This document shows, piece after piece, positions 25,170 through 34,301 of a stretch of 64,000 nucleotides of DNA. The notes beneath the pieces were generated by a model. That model was not told the origin of the DNA and did no database searches. It saw nothing but the letters and a program-made list of their open reading frames with translations. This stretch comes from Alistipes dispar (GTDB taxonomy: Bacteria > Bacteroidota > Bacteroidia > Bacteroidales > Rikenellaceae), in the NCBI RefSeq assembly GCF_006542685.1, contig NZ_AP019736.1:434001-498000 (forward strand). The letters run 5' to 3'. The position numbers were made by a program, and so were the translations under genes. Position 1 is the stretch's first letter. Each line of letters starts with the position of its first letter.

Positions 25170-25610
25170 TCAATGTTCCGTTTTCGTTCTGTTCCGTCTC
25201 TCTTTCGCCTTCCCGGAGCGCTCCCCGTCGATCGAGTTGCCCTGCACGGTGATGATGTCGCGGCCGTCCGCGGAGTTCGAGTAGATCTGGATCACCTTGT
25301 TGAAGACACCCGGCTCGCTCTTGTGCGGCTCATAGACGACGCGGATCACGCCCGAATCGCCCGGCGCCACGGGCCGCTTCGGATACGAAGTCTTCAGGCA
25401 CGAACAGCTGGTCATGGCGCGCAGGATGACCAGCGGCGCCGTGCCGTCGTTCGTGAAACGGAATTCGTGGACCAGGTCGCCGCCCTTGCGCGGCACGTCC
25501 CCGAAATCGTGGGTCGGATGCTCCAGCGCGAGGTGCGCGCCTTCGGGTTTGCGGGCCTCCGCCGCCGCGAAGAGCAGGCAGGCGGAGAGTATCAACAATA
25601 CTCTTTTCAT
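25170..25610 (-). CDS. DUF1573 domain protein, secreted
   Basis: Small exported protein of 146 aa with a signal peptide of about 19 residues. The body is a single Ig-like DUF1573 domain with the usual HPTHDFGDV opening, FRFTNDGTAPLVI, and MTSCSCLKTSYP containing the conserved Cys-x-Cys. The C-terminus is basic (Arg/Lys). The family is frequent in Bacteroidota, with no established function. It lies in a run of minus-strand envelope genes between a TonB-like protein and an amidohydrolase. Confidence 0.9.
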   Translation of the reverse strand: MKRVLLILSACLLFAAAEARKPEGAHLALEHPTHDFGDVPRKGGDLVHEFRFTNDGTAPLVILRAMTSCSCLKTSYPKRPVAPGDSGVIRVVYEPHKSEPGVFNKVIQIYSNSADGRDIITVQGNSIDGERSGKAKERRNRTKTEH

Positions 25611-25696
25611 AACGCGATTATCTGTTCATCGCCCGACAGCCGCCGCATCCGGCGCCGTCGGGCGTCCGTCCCGGAACCGTGTCCGGAAACGGGGAT

Positions 25697-26386
25697 TCAC
25701 TCCATGCGGAAAATATAGGTGATCGTACCGCCCTGCACCGCCGCACGGCTCTCCGTGAAGCGGGCCTTGCGCGCCGCGGCGACGGCGGCCGCGACCAGCG
25801 CGGCGTCGCTTTCGGTCGAACCCTTCGGCTCGAAGGCCGCGCCCGTGACCTTGCCCGAGGCGTCCACCGTCACGCGGATCACGATCTTGCCGCTCTTGTT
25901 GCCCGGATAGGCCGGTTTGGGCAGACTGCCCACCAGTCCGCGCCCCTGAAGCCCCTTGTCGAGCTGGTCCAGCCCGTCGGGATTCAGTCCGGGACCGCTG
26001 CCCGAAGCCTTGTCCTCGCCCTCCGGAGCGCGGGGGTTGCCGGCATTGTCCGGCTCGTCCGCACCGCCCTTGTTCATCCTGAAAAGCGCCTTGGGGTTGG
26101 GCGTCTGCGTCACCTCGTCCTTGCCGGCGACCTGCGCCGTGCGCTCCTCCGGCGCGGCGACGTCGTGCACGCGCGGCTCGTCGGCCGTCTTCACGGGCGG
26201 CCGCGGAGGCTCGGGGGCGGGAGGTTCGGTGAAGTCCACCAGAATCGTGTCGCCCGGCTTGTCCGGCGCCGGCGCGAAGTCGAACGACACGACGGCGAAC
26301 GACACCGCGAAAAGCAGCGCGTAAGCCCCCGCGGCGATCATCGCCCACCGTCGAGGATTCTTATTGTCGGGATCGTAATAATACAT
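25697..26386 (-). CDS. tonB: TonB-family energy transducer
   Basis: Periplasmic-spanning protein that couples the ExbBD proton channel to outer-membrane receptors. It is 229 aa. One N-terminal transmembrane helix (about residues 15-36, WAMIAAGAYALLFAVSFAVV) is followed by a Pro/Glu-rich linker (EPPAPEPPRPPVK) and a TonB C-terminal domain from about residue 150 (PKPAYPGNKSGKIVIRVTVD) to the end. Start at 26386 (MYYYDPDN) is chosen because it directly precedes the charged segment before the helix. It follows exbD by 148 bp. It could equally serve the receptors elsewhere on the chromosome, including the SusC here. Confidence 0.9.
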   Translation of the reverse strand: MYYYDPDNKNPRRWAMIAAGAYALLFAVSFAVVSFDFAPAPDKPGDTILVDFTEPPAPEPPRPPVKTADEPRVHDVAAPEERTAQVAGKDEVTQTPNPKALFRMNKGGADEPDNAGNPRAPEGEDKASGSGPGLNPDGLDQLDKGLQGRGLVGSLPKPAYPGNKSGKIVIRVTVDASGKVTGAAFEPKGSTESDAALVAAAVAAARKARFTESRAAVQGGTITYIFRME

Positions 26387-26534
26387 AACCGTAATTTCAC
26401 CAATATTTCGGAAACGTCTTTCGCCGCCTCGCGGCACATAAGCTCCCGCCGGGGAAGGGATTCGGGGCGGGGCCGGATTCGCAAACGCAGCCGCAGGCCG
26501 CGGATGCAACCGACCGGTCCGCAAACCCGCCCGG

Positions 26535-26942
26535 CTATCTCGGAGTCGTCGCCAGGATCAGCTTGTAGTTGTTGTCCTTGGCCACGTTCATCACCTTCAC
26601 CACCTCGTCCACCGCGACGGTCTTGTCGCAATGGAGCGACACGGTGGGCTCCTTCTGCCCGTCGAGGCGCGTCCTGAGCGTCCGCTCCACGCCGTCGATC
26701 GAGCCGACCTCCTGCATCTCCACGTAGTAGCGGTACTTGCCGCGGCCCGAATCCTGAATCGAGACGGTGGTGATCGCCTTGTCCTTGAGCTGGTTGGAAC
26801 TTTTCGGCAGCATCAGTTTCAGGGCGTTGGGGTTGATCAGCGTCGTGGCGATCAGCAGGAACAGCAGCAACAGGAACATCAGGTCGGTCATGGACGAAGC
26901 CGAAAACGACTTATCGACTTTCGAACCGTGTTTGATTGCCAT
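26535..26942 (-). CDS. exbD: biopolymer transporter ExbD/TolR family
   Basis: Inner-membrane protein of 135 aa with one N-terminal transmembrane helix (about residues 20-40). The conserved proton-carrying Asp lies in SSMTDLMFLLLLF. The periplasmic part (about 45-135) has the normal ExbD/TolR length and ends with KLILATTPR. It starts 6 bp after exbB, so the pair is co-translated. Partner of the TonB protein downstream. Confidence 0.93.
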   Translation of the reverse strand: MAIKHGSKVDKSFSASSMTDLMFLLLLFLLIATTLINPNALKLMLPKSSNQLKDKAITTVSIQDSGRGKYRYYVEMQEVGSIDGVERTLRTRLDGQKEPTVSLHCDKTVAVDEVVKVMNVAKDNNYKLILATTPR

Positions 26943-26948
26943 AATACC

Positions 26949-27623
26949 TTATTTTTGAACGGGTTGATTCAGAATATCCATGAAGGCGATCGAGTTGGCC
27001 TCCATCTGGAACACCAGCTTCTCGATACGCGCCACGAGGTAGTTGTAGCCGAAGTAGGCCGGGATGCCGACGATCAGACCGCCCACCGTGGTGACCATCG
27101 CCACGTACATGCCGCTGGCCAGCAGCCCGAGGTCCACCGTGCCGCCCGCCGCCGACATGTCCATGAAGGTCTGCACCATGCCGAGCACCGTGCCCAGGAA
27201 ACCGATCATCGGCGCGCCGCCGGCGATCGTGGCCAGGAACGGCAGGCCGTTCTCGAGCTTCGATACCTCGAGGTTGGCGACGTTCTCGATGGCGGCCTGC
27301 ACGTCGCCCATCGGCCGCCCGATGCGCTCGATGCCCTTTTCGATCATGCGGGCGATCGGCGTGTCGGTCTTCCGGCAGAGATTGACGGCCGTCGAGATCT
27401 TGCCGTCGGAAATGTAGTCGCGGATGCGGTTCATGAAGTTCATGTCCAGCACCGACGCCTTGCGGATGGCCATGAAACGCTCCACGAAGATAAAGATCGT
27501 CACGCCGCCCAGCGCCAGCAGCGGCCACATCAGCCAGCCGCCCTTCACGAACAACGTCCACAAGCCCATGCGGGTCTCCTCACTTACGGCCACCGCTTCG
27601 GCAGCCTGCAAAAATGTCATCAT
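26949..27623 (-). CDS. exbB: MotA/TolQ/ExbB proton channel protein
   Basis: Inner-membrane proton channel subunit, 224 aa, with three transmembrane helices: about residues 28-48, then two in the C-terminal half (TIAGGAPMIGFLGTVLGM and YVAMVTTVGGLIVGIPAYFGY). The sequence APMIGFLGTVLGM is the family hallmark. It begins 31 bp after tamB and is followed at once by exbD and then tonB, a complete energy-coupling module. ATG 27623 or 27620 are both possible. Confidence 0.94.
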   Translation of the reverse strand: MMTFLQAAEAVAVSEETRMGLWTLFVKGGWLMWPLLALGGVTIFIFVERFMAIRKASVLDMNFMNRIRDYISDGKISTAVNLCRKTDTPIARMIEKGIERIGRPMGDVQAAIENVANLEVSKLENGLPFLATIAGGAPMIGFLGTVLGMVQTFMDMSAAGGTVDLGLLASGMYVAMVTTVGGLIVGIPAYFGYNYLVARIEKLVFQMEANSIAFMDILNQPVQK

Positions 27624-27654
27624 AACAGATCTGAAAATTTATTTGAATTTGTAT

Positions 27655-30600
27655 TTAGTTTGCAACCTTTCGTCCGTCGTCCGCGCTCCGCCGCCGCGGC
27701 TCCCGGCAGGCCGTATCCGCCTCCGGCCGCTGCCCCGCCTCCGATCCCGGAGAACCGCCGTCCGGCGAGGCCGCCGCCCCTGCGGGAAGGCGGAATGCGG
27801 CAGGCGCCTCCGCCGGGTCCGTTCCTCCCGGCGGACAGGGCGTCTCCGAAGCGCCGCCCCGCCCCGCCGGCAGCCACGAATAAAAATCCCCGTCCTCCGC
27901 GGGATTCGGTTCGTCGCACTCTTCGGGCCGCGGATCATCGTCCGGAGACGTCGCAGCGGCCCGTTCGGCGGCGCGCGCCGCCCGCCGGGCCTGCCGCCGG
28001 GCCCGGCGCTCCCTGTTCGTGAAACGCGCCCGGATACGCTGCCGCAGGTCGCGCAGATTGTCGAAATCCTCCTTGAAATAGATACCGATGCCGGTCTCCT
28101 GGAGGCCCTGGTTCTCGTCGAAGCGGTCGATGGTCTGCGTGAAGGCCTTCAGCTTGAGCGTCCCCGCCGGGTCGATCAGGTAGGTGATATAGGCTTCGCC
28201 CATGAAGTTGGACATGGAGCCGTTCACGGCCTGCTTGTTGTCGAGCAAGTAGTTGCCCTCGACTTCGACGAACAGCCGGTCGTTGATCAGGCTCTTCGAG
28301 ATGCCGAAGTCCACCTCGTCGCTCGCCTGCTCCGACCTGGGCCGGTAGCCGATCCGGAAATCGTAGCCGAGCGACGAGAACCAACTGCTGACCATGTTCG
28401 AGAGGAACTCCATGCCCGTGGCGGCCGATACCGAACTGCCGATATTGGAGGAGGCCAGCGACGAGCTCTCGGCCATGAAGCTGTTGAACAGCAACAGGTA
28501 GGCGAACTGCGTATCGACCGTCTCGGGCGTCGAGAGGGCGTTGGCCACGACCGTCTGCGTCTCCGGATCGGACCCGGGCACGCGGACGTCGAAGCCGATG
28601 CTCGGATTCGAAAGCCGCTCCCCGAGGTGGATGACGCACTCGACGGGAACCGAGCGGCTGCCCCCGAGGTTGTCGGTCGTGCCTTGCAGAAGCGGCTGCA
28701 ACGACGCCTTGAGCTTGTACACGGCGTCGATGTCCAGCAGGGCGTCCATCGGCGCTCCGGTCCACTGGATCGAGGAGCCGTTCTCGATGGTGAACCGCTT
28801 GCTGATGATATTTTGCAGCGAGAGCTGGAAGCTCCCTTCGGTCAGCGTGTAGTCGCCGTAGATTTCGAAGATGTTCGAACGGGGGTCGATCTGCAAGTTC
28901 AGCGTCCCCTCGCCGCGGGCCTTCAGCGTATTGCCCGCCAGCGTCAGCTCGACGTCCGCATTGGGCCGCACGTCGAGCGCCAGGGCGACGTTCATCCGGC
29001 CGGCGGCGGTCTGTTTCTGGCGGTGGCGGCGTTCGAAGGTCAGCTTGCGGCGCGCCACGGCGTCGAGCGTGTCCCTCCTCTCGGGCCGCTCGAAAACCAC
29101 GAAATCGGCGTTGGCGATGTTCGACTTGCCCGACAGCGGCAGGAAGAAGTCCGAATCGTCGTCCGTCGAGGCCGTGATATCCATGTTCACCACCCCCTTG
29201 CGGCCCGTGATGCGGGCGTCGCCGGTGGCGTGGACCCGGCCGTAGAAAGTGTCGTTGTCGGCCTCGGTCGTATTGAGCACGAGCATCCGCTGCGGCGCCA
29301 CGCGCACGTCGAAGGTGATGTTCGACAAGTGCGTCAGATCGAGGTCCAGATCGAACCGCCCGCGGTTGCCCTGCGCGTCGAAAACCGGAACGCCGGAGGC
29401 CCGGAAGCGGTTGTTGCGGACCGTCACCGTCGCCTCCGGCATCGTATAGGGAACCTGCGTGTAATCGACCGTCGTGCGGAGGTTCCGGACACGCACCTCG
29501 CCCCCGAGGTCGGCCTTCCGTCCCTCGCCCTGCAACACCAGATCGGCCGAAGCGCGCCCCGCCGTCGAGGAGATCACCCCCGAGAGCAGCGGGTCGAGCA
29601 GCGCCATGTCGAGGCTGTCGGCCGTCAGACGGGCGTAATAGCGCGCCCGGTCGGGCGCATAGAACCCCCGCACGAGCGTATCGCGCCGAAGACGGTCGGA
29701 GACGGTCACCCCCGCCCGATTGCGCGCGAAGTCCCAGCGCGAAGCGAGACGCAGCGGCGGCGCCGGAATGTCATTGACCCGCACGCTGTCGAAGAGGATG
29801 TCGGCCGTGATCTCGGCGCCGCGCAGCACCGATTTCATCGTCGCCGCGCCGTTCGTGCGCCCTTCGATCGCGTAGCCCATGCGTTCGGCGACCTGCGTGA
29901 AGGTCGAAAGGTCGAAGTTGCGCAGAGAGAGGGTCACCGAATCGGCGCGGCTGCGCGAAGCCACGCCGTCGATGAGCAGCTCCTGCTCGTCGTTCATCAT
30001 GAAGAAGCGGTCGATCGACACGTGCGCCGTGTCGATGCGGATCCGGTGCGCGAAGATCTGCCACGTTTTCTCCCCCCGCGTGATGTGCGACGGAAGGATG
30101 CGCAGACCGATCACGCGGCCGAAGTCGCCCTCCTCGCTCAGAACGCCCGCGCGGACGCCGATCAGTCCCGAGACCTTGCGCACGGTGTCCGTGAAGCCCG
30201 TCGAAAGCTGTACGCGCCCCTGCTTCGCACCGCCCGTCACCGAGAGGTGCGGCAGGTGCAGCATCCCGGCGTAGAGGTCCTCGGCCGAGGCATAGACCGT
30301 GAGCGAATCGCCGCGGTTCGAAGCATTGACACTGAGGCGTGTGGCCAGCATCCGGCGGCGTTCGACGTATTCGGACGACGCCTTGAACGAGAGCCGGTCG
30401 CTCGCCGGGTTGAAGAGCAGCCGCAGCGACGTGCCGTCGGCGATCTGCAATCCCGCGGCCACGGCATCGGCCACGGGGTTGATATTGCGTATATCGACCG
30501 AGAGCAGCGAGAAGTCGTCGGGCGCGGCGGCCACGGCTCCCGGAGTTTCCTCATCGGACGCCCCGCCGCGCAGCACGGGCAGGTAGCGGCGCGCGCTGCG

Positions 30601-32469
30601 GCGCAGGTACTCGAAGACGGTGCGGTAGCTGGTCCGCGAACGGAACGTGACGTCGGCGAAATCCGAACGCAGCTCGACGAACTTGCCTGCGTCGGAGTTC
30701 TCGCCCGTCACCGTGACGTTCGAGGCCTGTATCTCCTTGTCGTTGTAGCGGTAGCGGGCGTCGGAGATCCGGATGCGCCCGTTCAGGTCGTCGAGCGACC
30801 GCCCGCCGGCCTTGGCCACGATACGGGCCGAGAGCTGCGAGACGGAGTCGCGGCGGTTGATCCGGAGCCGCGCCAGGTCGGCGTGGTGCAGATGCATCGT
30901 GAAGTCGTAACGCGGAACCGAATCGTTGAGGTCCACCAGTCCGAAAAAGTCGAAATCGAGGTTGGGATCGCGGGCCGTGATGCGGCCGTCGAACTCGCGG
31001 TTGCGCAGGCGCCCGTCGAGCCGCAGCGAGTCATAGACATAGCCGTTGAAGCCGAAGCGCCCGACGCACCCCTCCACGCGGGCGTCGGCATAGCCGCGCC
31101 CCACCACCCCGTCGATCCGGGCCGACAGGGTCGCGTCGCCCAGCAGCTCCCCGTGTCCCGTGAGCTCCCCGAGGCGCACGTCGCGCGCCGAGACCTCGCC
31201 CCGGATCGCGCTGCGGCCCTTTTCGAGCGGGCTCATCCGCAGGTCGCAGGTCACGTCGCCCCGCGCCGTCCCGGCCCCCAGCCGCATGTCGAACGACGAG
31301 AGCAGTCCCCGGAAACGGGCGTTCAGACGCATGTCGCCCGCCCGGTCCAGCACCGGGGCGAGCGACGCGGGAAGGGACTTTCCGGCGATGCGCCGCGCCA
31401 GGTCGTCGGCCGCCGCGGCCGAAGTCCGCAGGTCGGGAATCTCGAGGTCGAAGTGCGTCTTCCGGATGTCGGGAAGCCCCCGCAGCGAAGCCGTGGCCGC
31501 GAGCGTCGTGCTGTCGCCGATGCGCATCCGGCGGATCTCGCCTGAGAAGTCCGAGACGACGCCCGCCACCCGGGCATCTATCTCACTGAAGGTCAAATGC
31601 CAGTCGCGCAGACGGGGAGCGAAGTAAGCCACGTCGTCGGTCGAAACCTCCGTATCGCGCAGTGCGGCGTCGATGCGCACCTGGCCGAGAAAGTCCCGGT
31701 AGTCGGCCCACGAGTTGCCGGCCAGCGAAACGTAGGGAATCCGGATGTCCGACCCGGGCGTCACGATCCGGGCCTGCTCGAAGCCCAGGCAGCCCTGCGT
31801 GAGATAGAACCGCCCGGAGAGGTGATCCAGCACGAAGCCGCTCTTCTCGCGCGCCGACAGCGAGGCGACGGTCGTATAGACGGCCTGTCCGTCGATGGTG
31901 AAATCGTCCACCCGGGCGTCGAGCCGCGTCAGATGCAGGTGCGAAAAGTCGATTCCGTAGGGAGGATTGCGCTCCTCGTTCCGGTCGAGGCAAAGTTCCA
32001 TGTTCTCGATCGAAGCGCTCTTCAGCGAGAGGCGGAACTCGCCCTTCCGTTTCCGGCCGGGATTCGAAAGGCGCGCGACGATCTGTTTGATGTTCATTTC
32101 GCCGTCGGGCATCTGGTGCAGATGCAGTCTGGCGTCGGCGATCTCCCCGCGGCTCAGCTCGACGCCCCCGCCCCACAGGCCGAAGCCCGTGACGTAGGCA
32201 TCCAGACGCCCCACGTAAAGGAGCGTGTCGCGGCCGTAGTCCTCGACGTAGAAATCCTCGACGCGCACCTTCGAAAACAGCCCGATGTCCACCCGGCCCA
32301 CGCGCACGACCGTTCCCAGCCGCTGCGAGACGAGAGCGGCCGCACGGCGCACGGCATAGTTCTGGACGGCGGGAATGTCGAGCAGCAGCGAAAGCGCCAC
32401 GGGAAGGATTATCAGCAACAAAACCGCCGCAGATAACACCTTTCCCAATATTTTTATAACTTTGCGCAA
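27655..32469 (-). CDS. tamB: TamB-like translocation and assembly module / AsmA-family protein
   Basis: Very large (1604 aa) inner-membrane anchored periplasmic protein thought to bridge to the outer membrane and move lipids or assemble outer-membrane proteins. One N-terminal transmembrane helix (about residues 10-32) is followed by long beta-rich repeats and a C-terminal DUF490/TamB domain (LTLAGNTLKARGEGTLNLQ, YTLTEGSFQLSLQ, ending about residue 1500). The last 100 residues are Arg/Ala- and Pro/Glu-rich. Start is a TTG at 32469: the frame has a stop shortly upstream and no ATG fits, and a TAACTTTG -7 element lies about 23 bp further up. Heads the tamB-exbB-exbD-tonB run. Confidence 0.92.
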   Translation of the reverse strand: MRKVIKILGKVLSAAVLLLIILPVALSLLLDIPAVQNYAVRRAAALVSQRLGTVVRVGRVDIGLFSKVRVEDFYVEDYGRDTLLYVGRLDAYVTGFGLWGGGVELSRGEIADARLHLHQMPDGEMNIKQIVARLSNPGRKRKGEFRLSLKSASIENMELCLDRNEERNPPYGIDFSHLHLTRLDARVDDFTIDGQAVYTTVASLSAREKSGFVLDHLSGRFYLTQGCLGFEQARIVTPGSDIRIPYVSLAGNSWADYRDFLGQVRIDAALRDTEVSTDDVAYFAPRLRDWHLTFSEIDARVAGVVSDFSGEIRRMRIGDSTTLAATASLRGLPDIRKTHFDLEIPDLRTSAAAADDLARRIAGKSLPASLAPVLDRAGDMRLNARFRGLLSSFDMRLGAGTARGDVTCDLRMSPLEKGRSAIRGEVSARDVRLGELTGHGELLGDATLSARIDGVVGRGYADARVEGCVGRFGFNGYVYDSLRLDGRLRNREFDGRITARDPNLDFDFFGLVDLNDSVPRYDFTMHLHHADLARLRINRRDSVSQLSARIVAKAGGRSLDDLNGRIRISDARYRYNDKEIQASNVTVTGENSDAGKFVELRSDFADVTFRSRTSYRTVFEYLRRSARRYLPVLRGGASDEETPGAVAAAPDDFSLLSVDIRNINPVADAVAAGLQIADGTSLRLLFNPASDRLSFKASSEYVERRRMLATRLSVNASNRGDSLTVYASAEDLYAGMLHLPHLSVTGGAKQGRVQLSTGFTDTVRKVSGLIGVRAGVLSEEGDFGRVIGLRILPSHITRGEKTWQIFAHRIRIDTAHVSIDRFFMMNDEQELLIDGVASRSRADSVTLSLRNFDLSTFTQVAERMGYAIEGRTNGAATMKSVLRGAEITADILFDSVRVNDIPAPPLRLASRWDFARNRAGVTVSDRLRRDTLVRGFYAPDRARYYARLTADSLDMALLDPLLSGVISSTAGRASADLVLQGEGRKADLGGEVRVRNLRTTVDYTQVPYTMPEATVTVRNNRFRASGVPVFDAQGNRGRFDLDLDLTHLSNITFDVRVAPQRMLVLNTTEADNDTFYGRVHATGDARITGRKGVVNMDITASTDDDSDFFLPLSGKSNIANADFVVFERPERRDTLDAVARRKLTFERRHRQKQTAAGRMNVALALDVRPNADVELTLAGNTLKARGEGTLNLQIDPRSNIFEIYGDYTLTEGSFQLSLQNIISKRFTIENGSSIQWTGAPMDALLDIDAVYKLKASLQPLLQGTTDNLGGSRSVPVECVIHLGERLSNPSIGFDVRVPGSDPETQTVVANALSTPETVDTQFAYLLLFNSFMAESSSLASSNIGSSVSAATGMEFLSNMVSSWFSSLGYDFRIGYRPRSEQASDEVDFGISKSLINDRLFVEVEGNYLLDNKQAVNGSMSNFMGEAYITYLIDPAGTLKLKAFTQTIDRFDENQGLQETGIGIYFKEDFDNLRDLRQRIRARFTNRERRARRQARRAARAAERAAATSPDDDPRPEECDEPNPAEDGDFYSWLPAGRGGASETPCPPGGTDPAEAPAAFRLPAGAAASPDGGSPGSEAGQRPEADTACREPRRRSADDGRKVAN

Positions 32470-32499
32470 TCGGATTCCCGTATATAACTCGCAAAGTTA
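32457..32499. promoter_or_regulatory. overlapping divergent -7 elements for tamB and tsaD
   Basis: TAACTTTG on plus at 32457-32464 points to tsaD (leader about 60 nt); CAAAGTTA at 32492-32499 is TAACTTTG on minus for tamB. Each promoter's transcript runs through the other's core, so interference is expected. Confidence 0.55.
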
Positions 32500-32532
32500 A
32501 CCAAAAAGTTAAAATTACACGTAAAAAACCGG

Positions 32533-33555
32533 ATGGATATTACAATTCTCGGCATCGAATCCTCGTGCGACGACACCTCGGCGGCCGTGTTGCGCAGCAA
32601 CGTCCTGCTGTCGAACGTCATCGCCTCGCAGGCCGTGCACGTCAAGTACGGCGGCGTGATCCCCGAGCTGGCCTCGCGGGCCCACCAGCAGAATATCGTC
32701 CCCGTGGTGGATACGGCGCTCAGGGAGGCCGGCGTCACGGCCGACGAGCTGGACGCCATCGCCTTCACGCGCGGCCCCGGACTGGTCGGATCGCTGCTCG
32801 TGGGCGTGTCGTTCGCCAAGGGGCTGTCGATCGCCCGCAACATCCCGATGGTCGAGGTCAATCACCTGCAGGGACACATCCTCTCGCATTTCATCGACCT
32901 GCCGGACCGGCAATTGCCCCACCCGTCATTCCCGTTCCTCTGCCTGCTGGTGAGCGGCGGGCACACGCAGATCGTGCGCGTGGACTCCCCGACCCGAATG
33001 CGGATCATCGGCACGACGATCGACGACGCCGCGGGCGAAGCGTTCGACAAGTGCGCCAAGGTGATGGGGCTGCCCTACCCGGGCGGTCCGGTGATCGACC
33101 GCCTGGCCCGGGAGGGCGATCCGAAAGCGTTCCGCTTCGCACGGCCCCATGTCGAGGGATACGACTACTCGTTCTCGGGGCTGAAGACCTCGTTCCTCTA
33201 CACGCTGCGCGACGCCGTGGCCTCCGACCCGGGGTTCGTCGAACGCCGCAAGGCCGACCTCTGCGCCTCGTTGCAGACGACCATCGTCGAAATCCTGCTC
33301 GACAAGCTCGTGCGCGCCTCGAAGGAGACGGGCATCCGCGACATCGCCATCGCCGGCGGCGTCTCGGCCAACTCGGGCCTGCGCGACGGCATCGCCGAGA
33401 CGGGCCGCCGGCGCGGCTGGCGCACGTTCCTGCCCGAATTCAAGTTCACCACCGACAACGCCGCGATGATCGCCATGGCGGGCTACTACCGCTACAAGCT
33501 GGGCGAAGTGGCCTCGCTCGACGTTTCGCCCGCCGCCCGGCTGGAGAACATGTAG
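32533..33555 (+). CDS. tsaD: tRNA N6-adenosine threonylcarbamoyltransferase TsaD
   Basis: Transfers threonylcarbamoyl to A37 of ANN-decoding tRNAs, making t6A. It is 340 aa, normal for the family. The protein opens ILGIESSCDDTS, a Kae1/TsaD hallmark; metal-binding His are in VEVNHLQGHI; the ATP site includes LLVSGGHTQIV and GGVSANSGLR; TTDNAAMIA lies near the C-terminus. ATG at 32533 fits the family start exactly. Its 3' end carries a strong terminator, right after which the AT-rich island begins. Confidence 0.97.
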   Translation: MDITILGIESSCDDTSAAVLRSNVLLSNVIASQAVHVKYGGVIPELASRAHQQNIVPVVDTALREAGVTADELDAIAFTRGPGLVGSLLVGVSFAKGLSIARNIPMVEVNHLQGHILSHFIDLPDRQLPHPSFPFLCLLVSGGHTQIVRVDSPTRMRIIGTTIDDAAGEAFDKCAKVMGLPYPGGPVIDRLAREGDPKAFRFARPHVEGYDYSFSGLKTSFLYTLRDAVASDPGFVERRKADLCASLQTTIVEILLDKLVRASKETGIRDIAIAGGVSANSGLRDGIAETGRRRGWRTFLPEFKFTTDNAAMIAMAGYYRYKLGEVASLDVSPAARLENM

Positions 33556-33580
33556 CCGGGCCCATTCACGCCGCACACGG

Positions 33581-33609
33581 TCCGGATGCTTCGGCATCCG
33601 GATTTTTTT
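33581..33609 (+). terminator. tsaD intrinsic terminator
   Basis: 9-bp stem with a TTCG tetraloop (33581-33602) followed by seven T. Confidence 0.93.
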
Positions 33610-33611
33610 CG

Positions 33612-33619
33612 TACCTTTG
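33612..33619 (+). promoter_or_regulatory. orphan -7 element next to the island's left end
   Basis: TACCTTTG right after the tsaD terminator, pointing into the island. About 40 bp of GC-rich leader follow, then AT-rich island DNA with no gene. The gene it once served may have been displaced by the insertion. Confidence 0.5.
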
Positions 33620-33659
33620 CTTCGAAGTCCGCAGTGGCGGACCGGCTTGGCTGCACGGA

Positions 33660-33667
33660 AAATCTGG
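33660..33667. other. candidate attL core
   Basis: AAATCTGG, repeated in the same orientation at 43039-43046; lies at the compositional switch after tsaD. Confidence 0.45.
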
Positions 33668-33680
33668 TAAATGTTATTCT

Positions 33681-33700
33681 ATAAATGATTAATCATTTAT
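33681..33700. repeat. perfect 20-bp palindrome
   Basis: ATAAATGATT followed by its reverse complement AATCATTTAT, no spacer; typical of a dimeric regulator or recombination-associated site near the element's end. Confidence 0.6.
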
Positions 33701-33734
33701 ATGTCAGTGCAATAGTGTTTTATTCGACTTGCAA

Positions 33735-33756
33735 AAGGAACAAAATAGGAACAAAA
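33735..33756 (+). repeat. tandem arm-type repeat, left end
   Basis: Two copies of an A/T-AGGAACAAAA unit in tandem. The same pair occurs in the same orientation at 42882-42903 near the right end. Confidence 0.55.
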
Positions 33757-33881
33757 TCAATAATTTAAGCGATTATCCGTTTTTCGCATTTCACTTGATT
33801 TCATCCCTTGCACTTGGTCATACTAAAAGTGTTTTTCAAACCATTTTCCCGACAACCAGTCGCTCTTCTGAGAATATATTG

Positions 33882-34153
33882 TTGCAGCCAAAAGAGAAAA
33901 TGACAAACCTCAGTCTTGTGAGTATATCCCTATTGGAGTTTTATTCTTCGCAAAGGTAGCTATTTCTATCAAGTCATAGGCATATAGAAAGGCAAATATG
34001 CCTACCTAAATTTAGTTTACTTTGATTTAGCATATATATAGGCTAATGTACTAAACTAAACTGAATTTTCGTCTCTCTTTGCACTTTTTCCCTAATAATC
34101 GCTCAGCCAAAAAGGAACATGGAACTGCATCGTATTTTCTCTTTTGGCTGCAA
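33882..34153. repeat. 20-bp perfect inverted repeat enclosing 232 bp
   Basis: Arms at 33882-33901 and 34134-34153 are exact reverse complements (core GCAGCCAAAAG / CTTTTGGCTGC). The enclosed segment lies directly before the cargo promoter. It may be an invertible segment, a MITE-like remnant, or form a long hairpin RNA. Confidence 0.7.
34015..34067 (+). repeat. left copy of a cargo-bracketing repeat
   Basis: Starts GTTTACTTT and ends with ACTAAACTAAAC-x-GAATT around an ATATATAGG centre; the same layout recurs at 41564-41618 in the same orientation. Internally it is a degenerate palindrome (TTTAGTTTAC against GTACTAAACTAAA). Confidence 0.6.
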
Positions 34154-34293
34154 TGCAACTTTTGGGTTAAATCATACTTCTGAAACCTATACGAATGGTT
34201 AGGAAACTCTTGGGCAACTAAGTTCGACATCAAAGAGATTAAGAACGATTAGAATATCATCCTGTTTTTATCTTTTTATTGCATTATATTTTA

Positions 34294-34301
34294 TATCTTT
34301 G
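34294..34301 (+). promoter_or_regulatory. -7 element of the island cargo operon
   Basis: TATCTTTG, 24 bp upstream of the HTH-gene ATG; a T-rich stretch about 20 bp further up could act as the -33 region. Confidence 0.65.

Noticed and set aside
27424..31545. 1373-aa plus-strand open frame
   Set aside because: Complete antisense shadow of tamB; Arg/His-rich with no domain, typical of high-GC DNA.
33729..33959. 76-aa open frame at the island's left end
   Set aside because: Overlaps one arm of the inverted repeat, no family resemblance.
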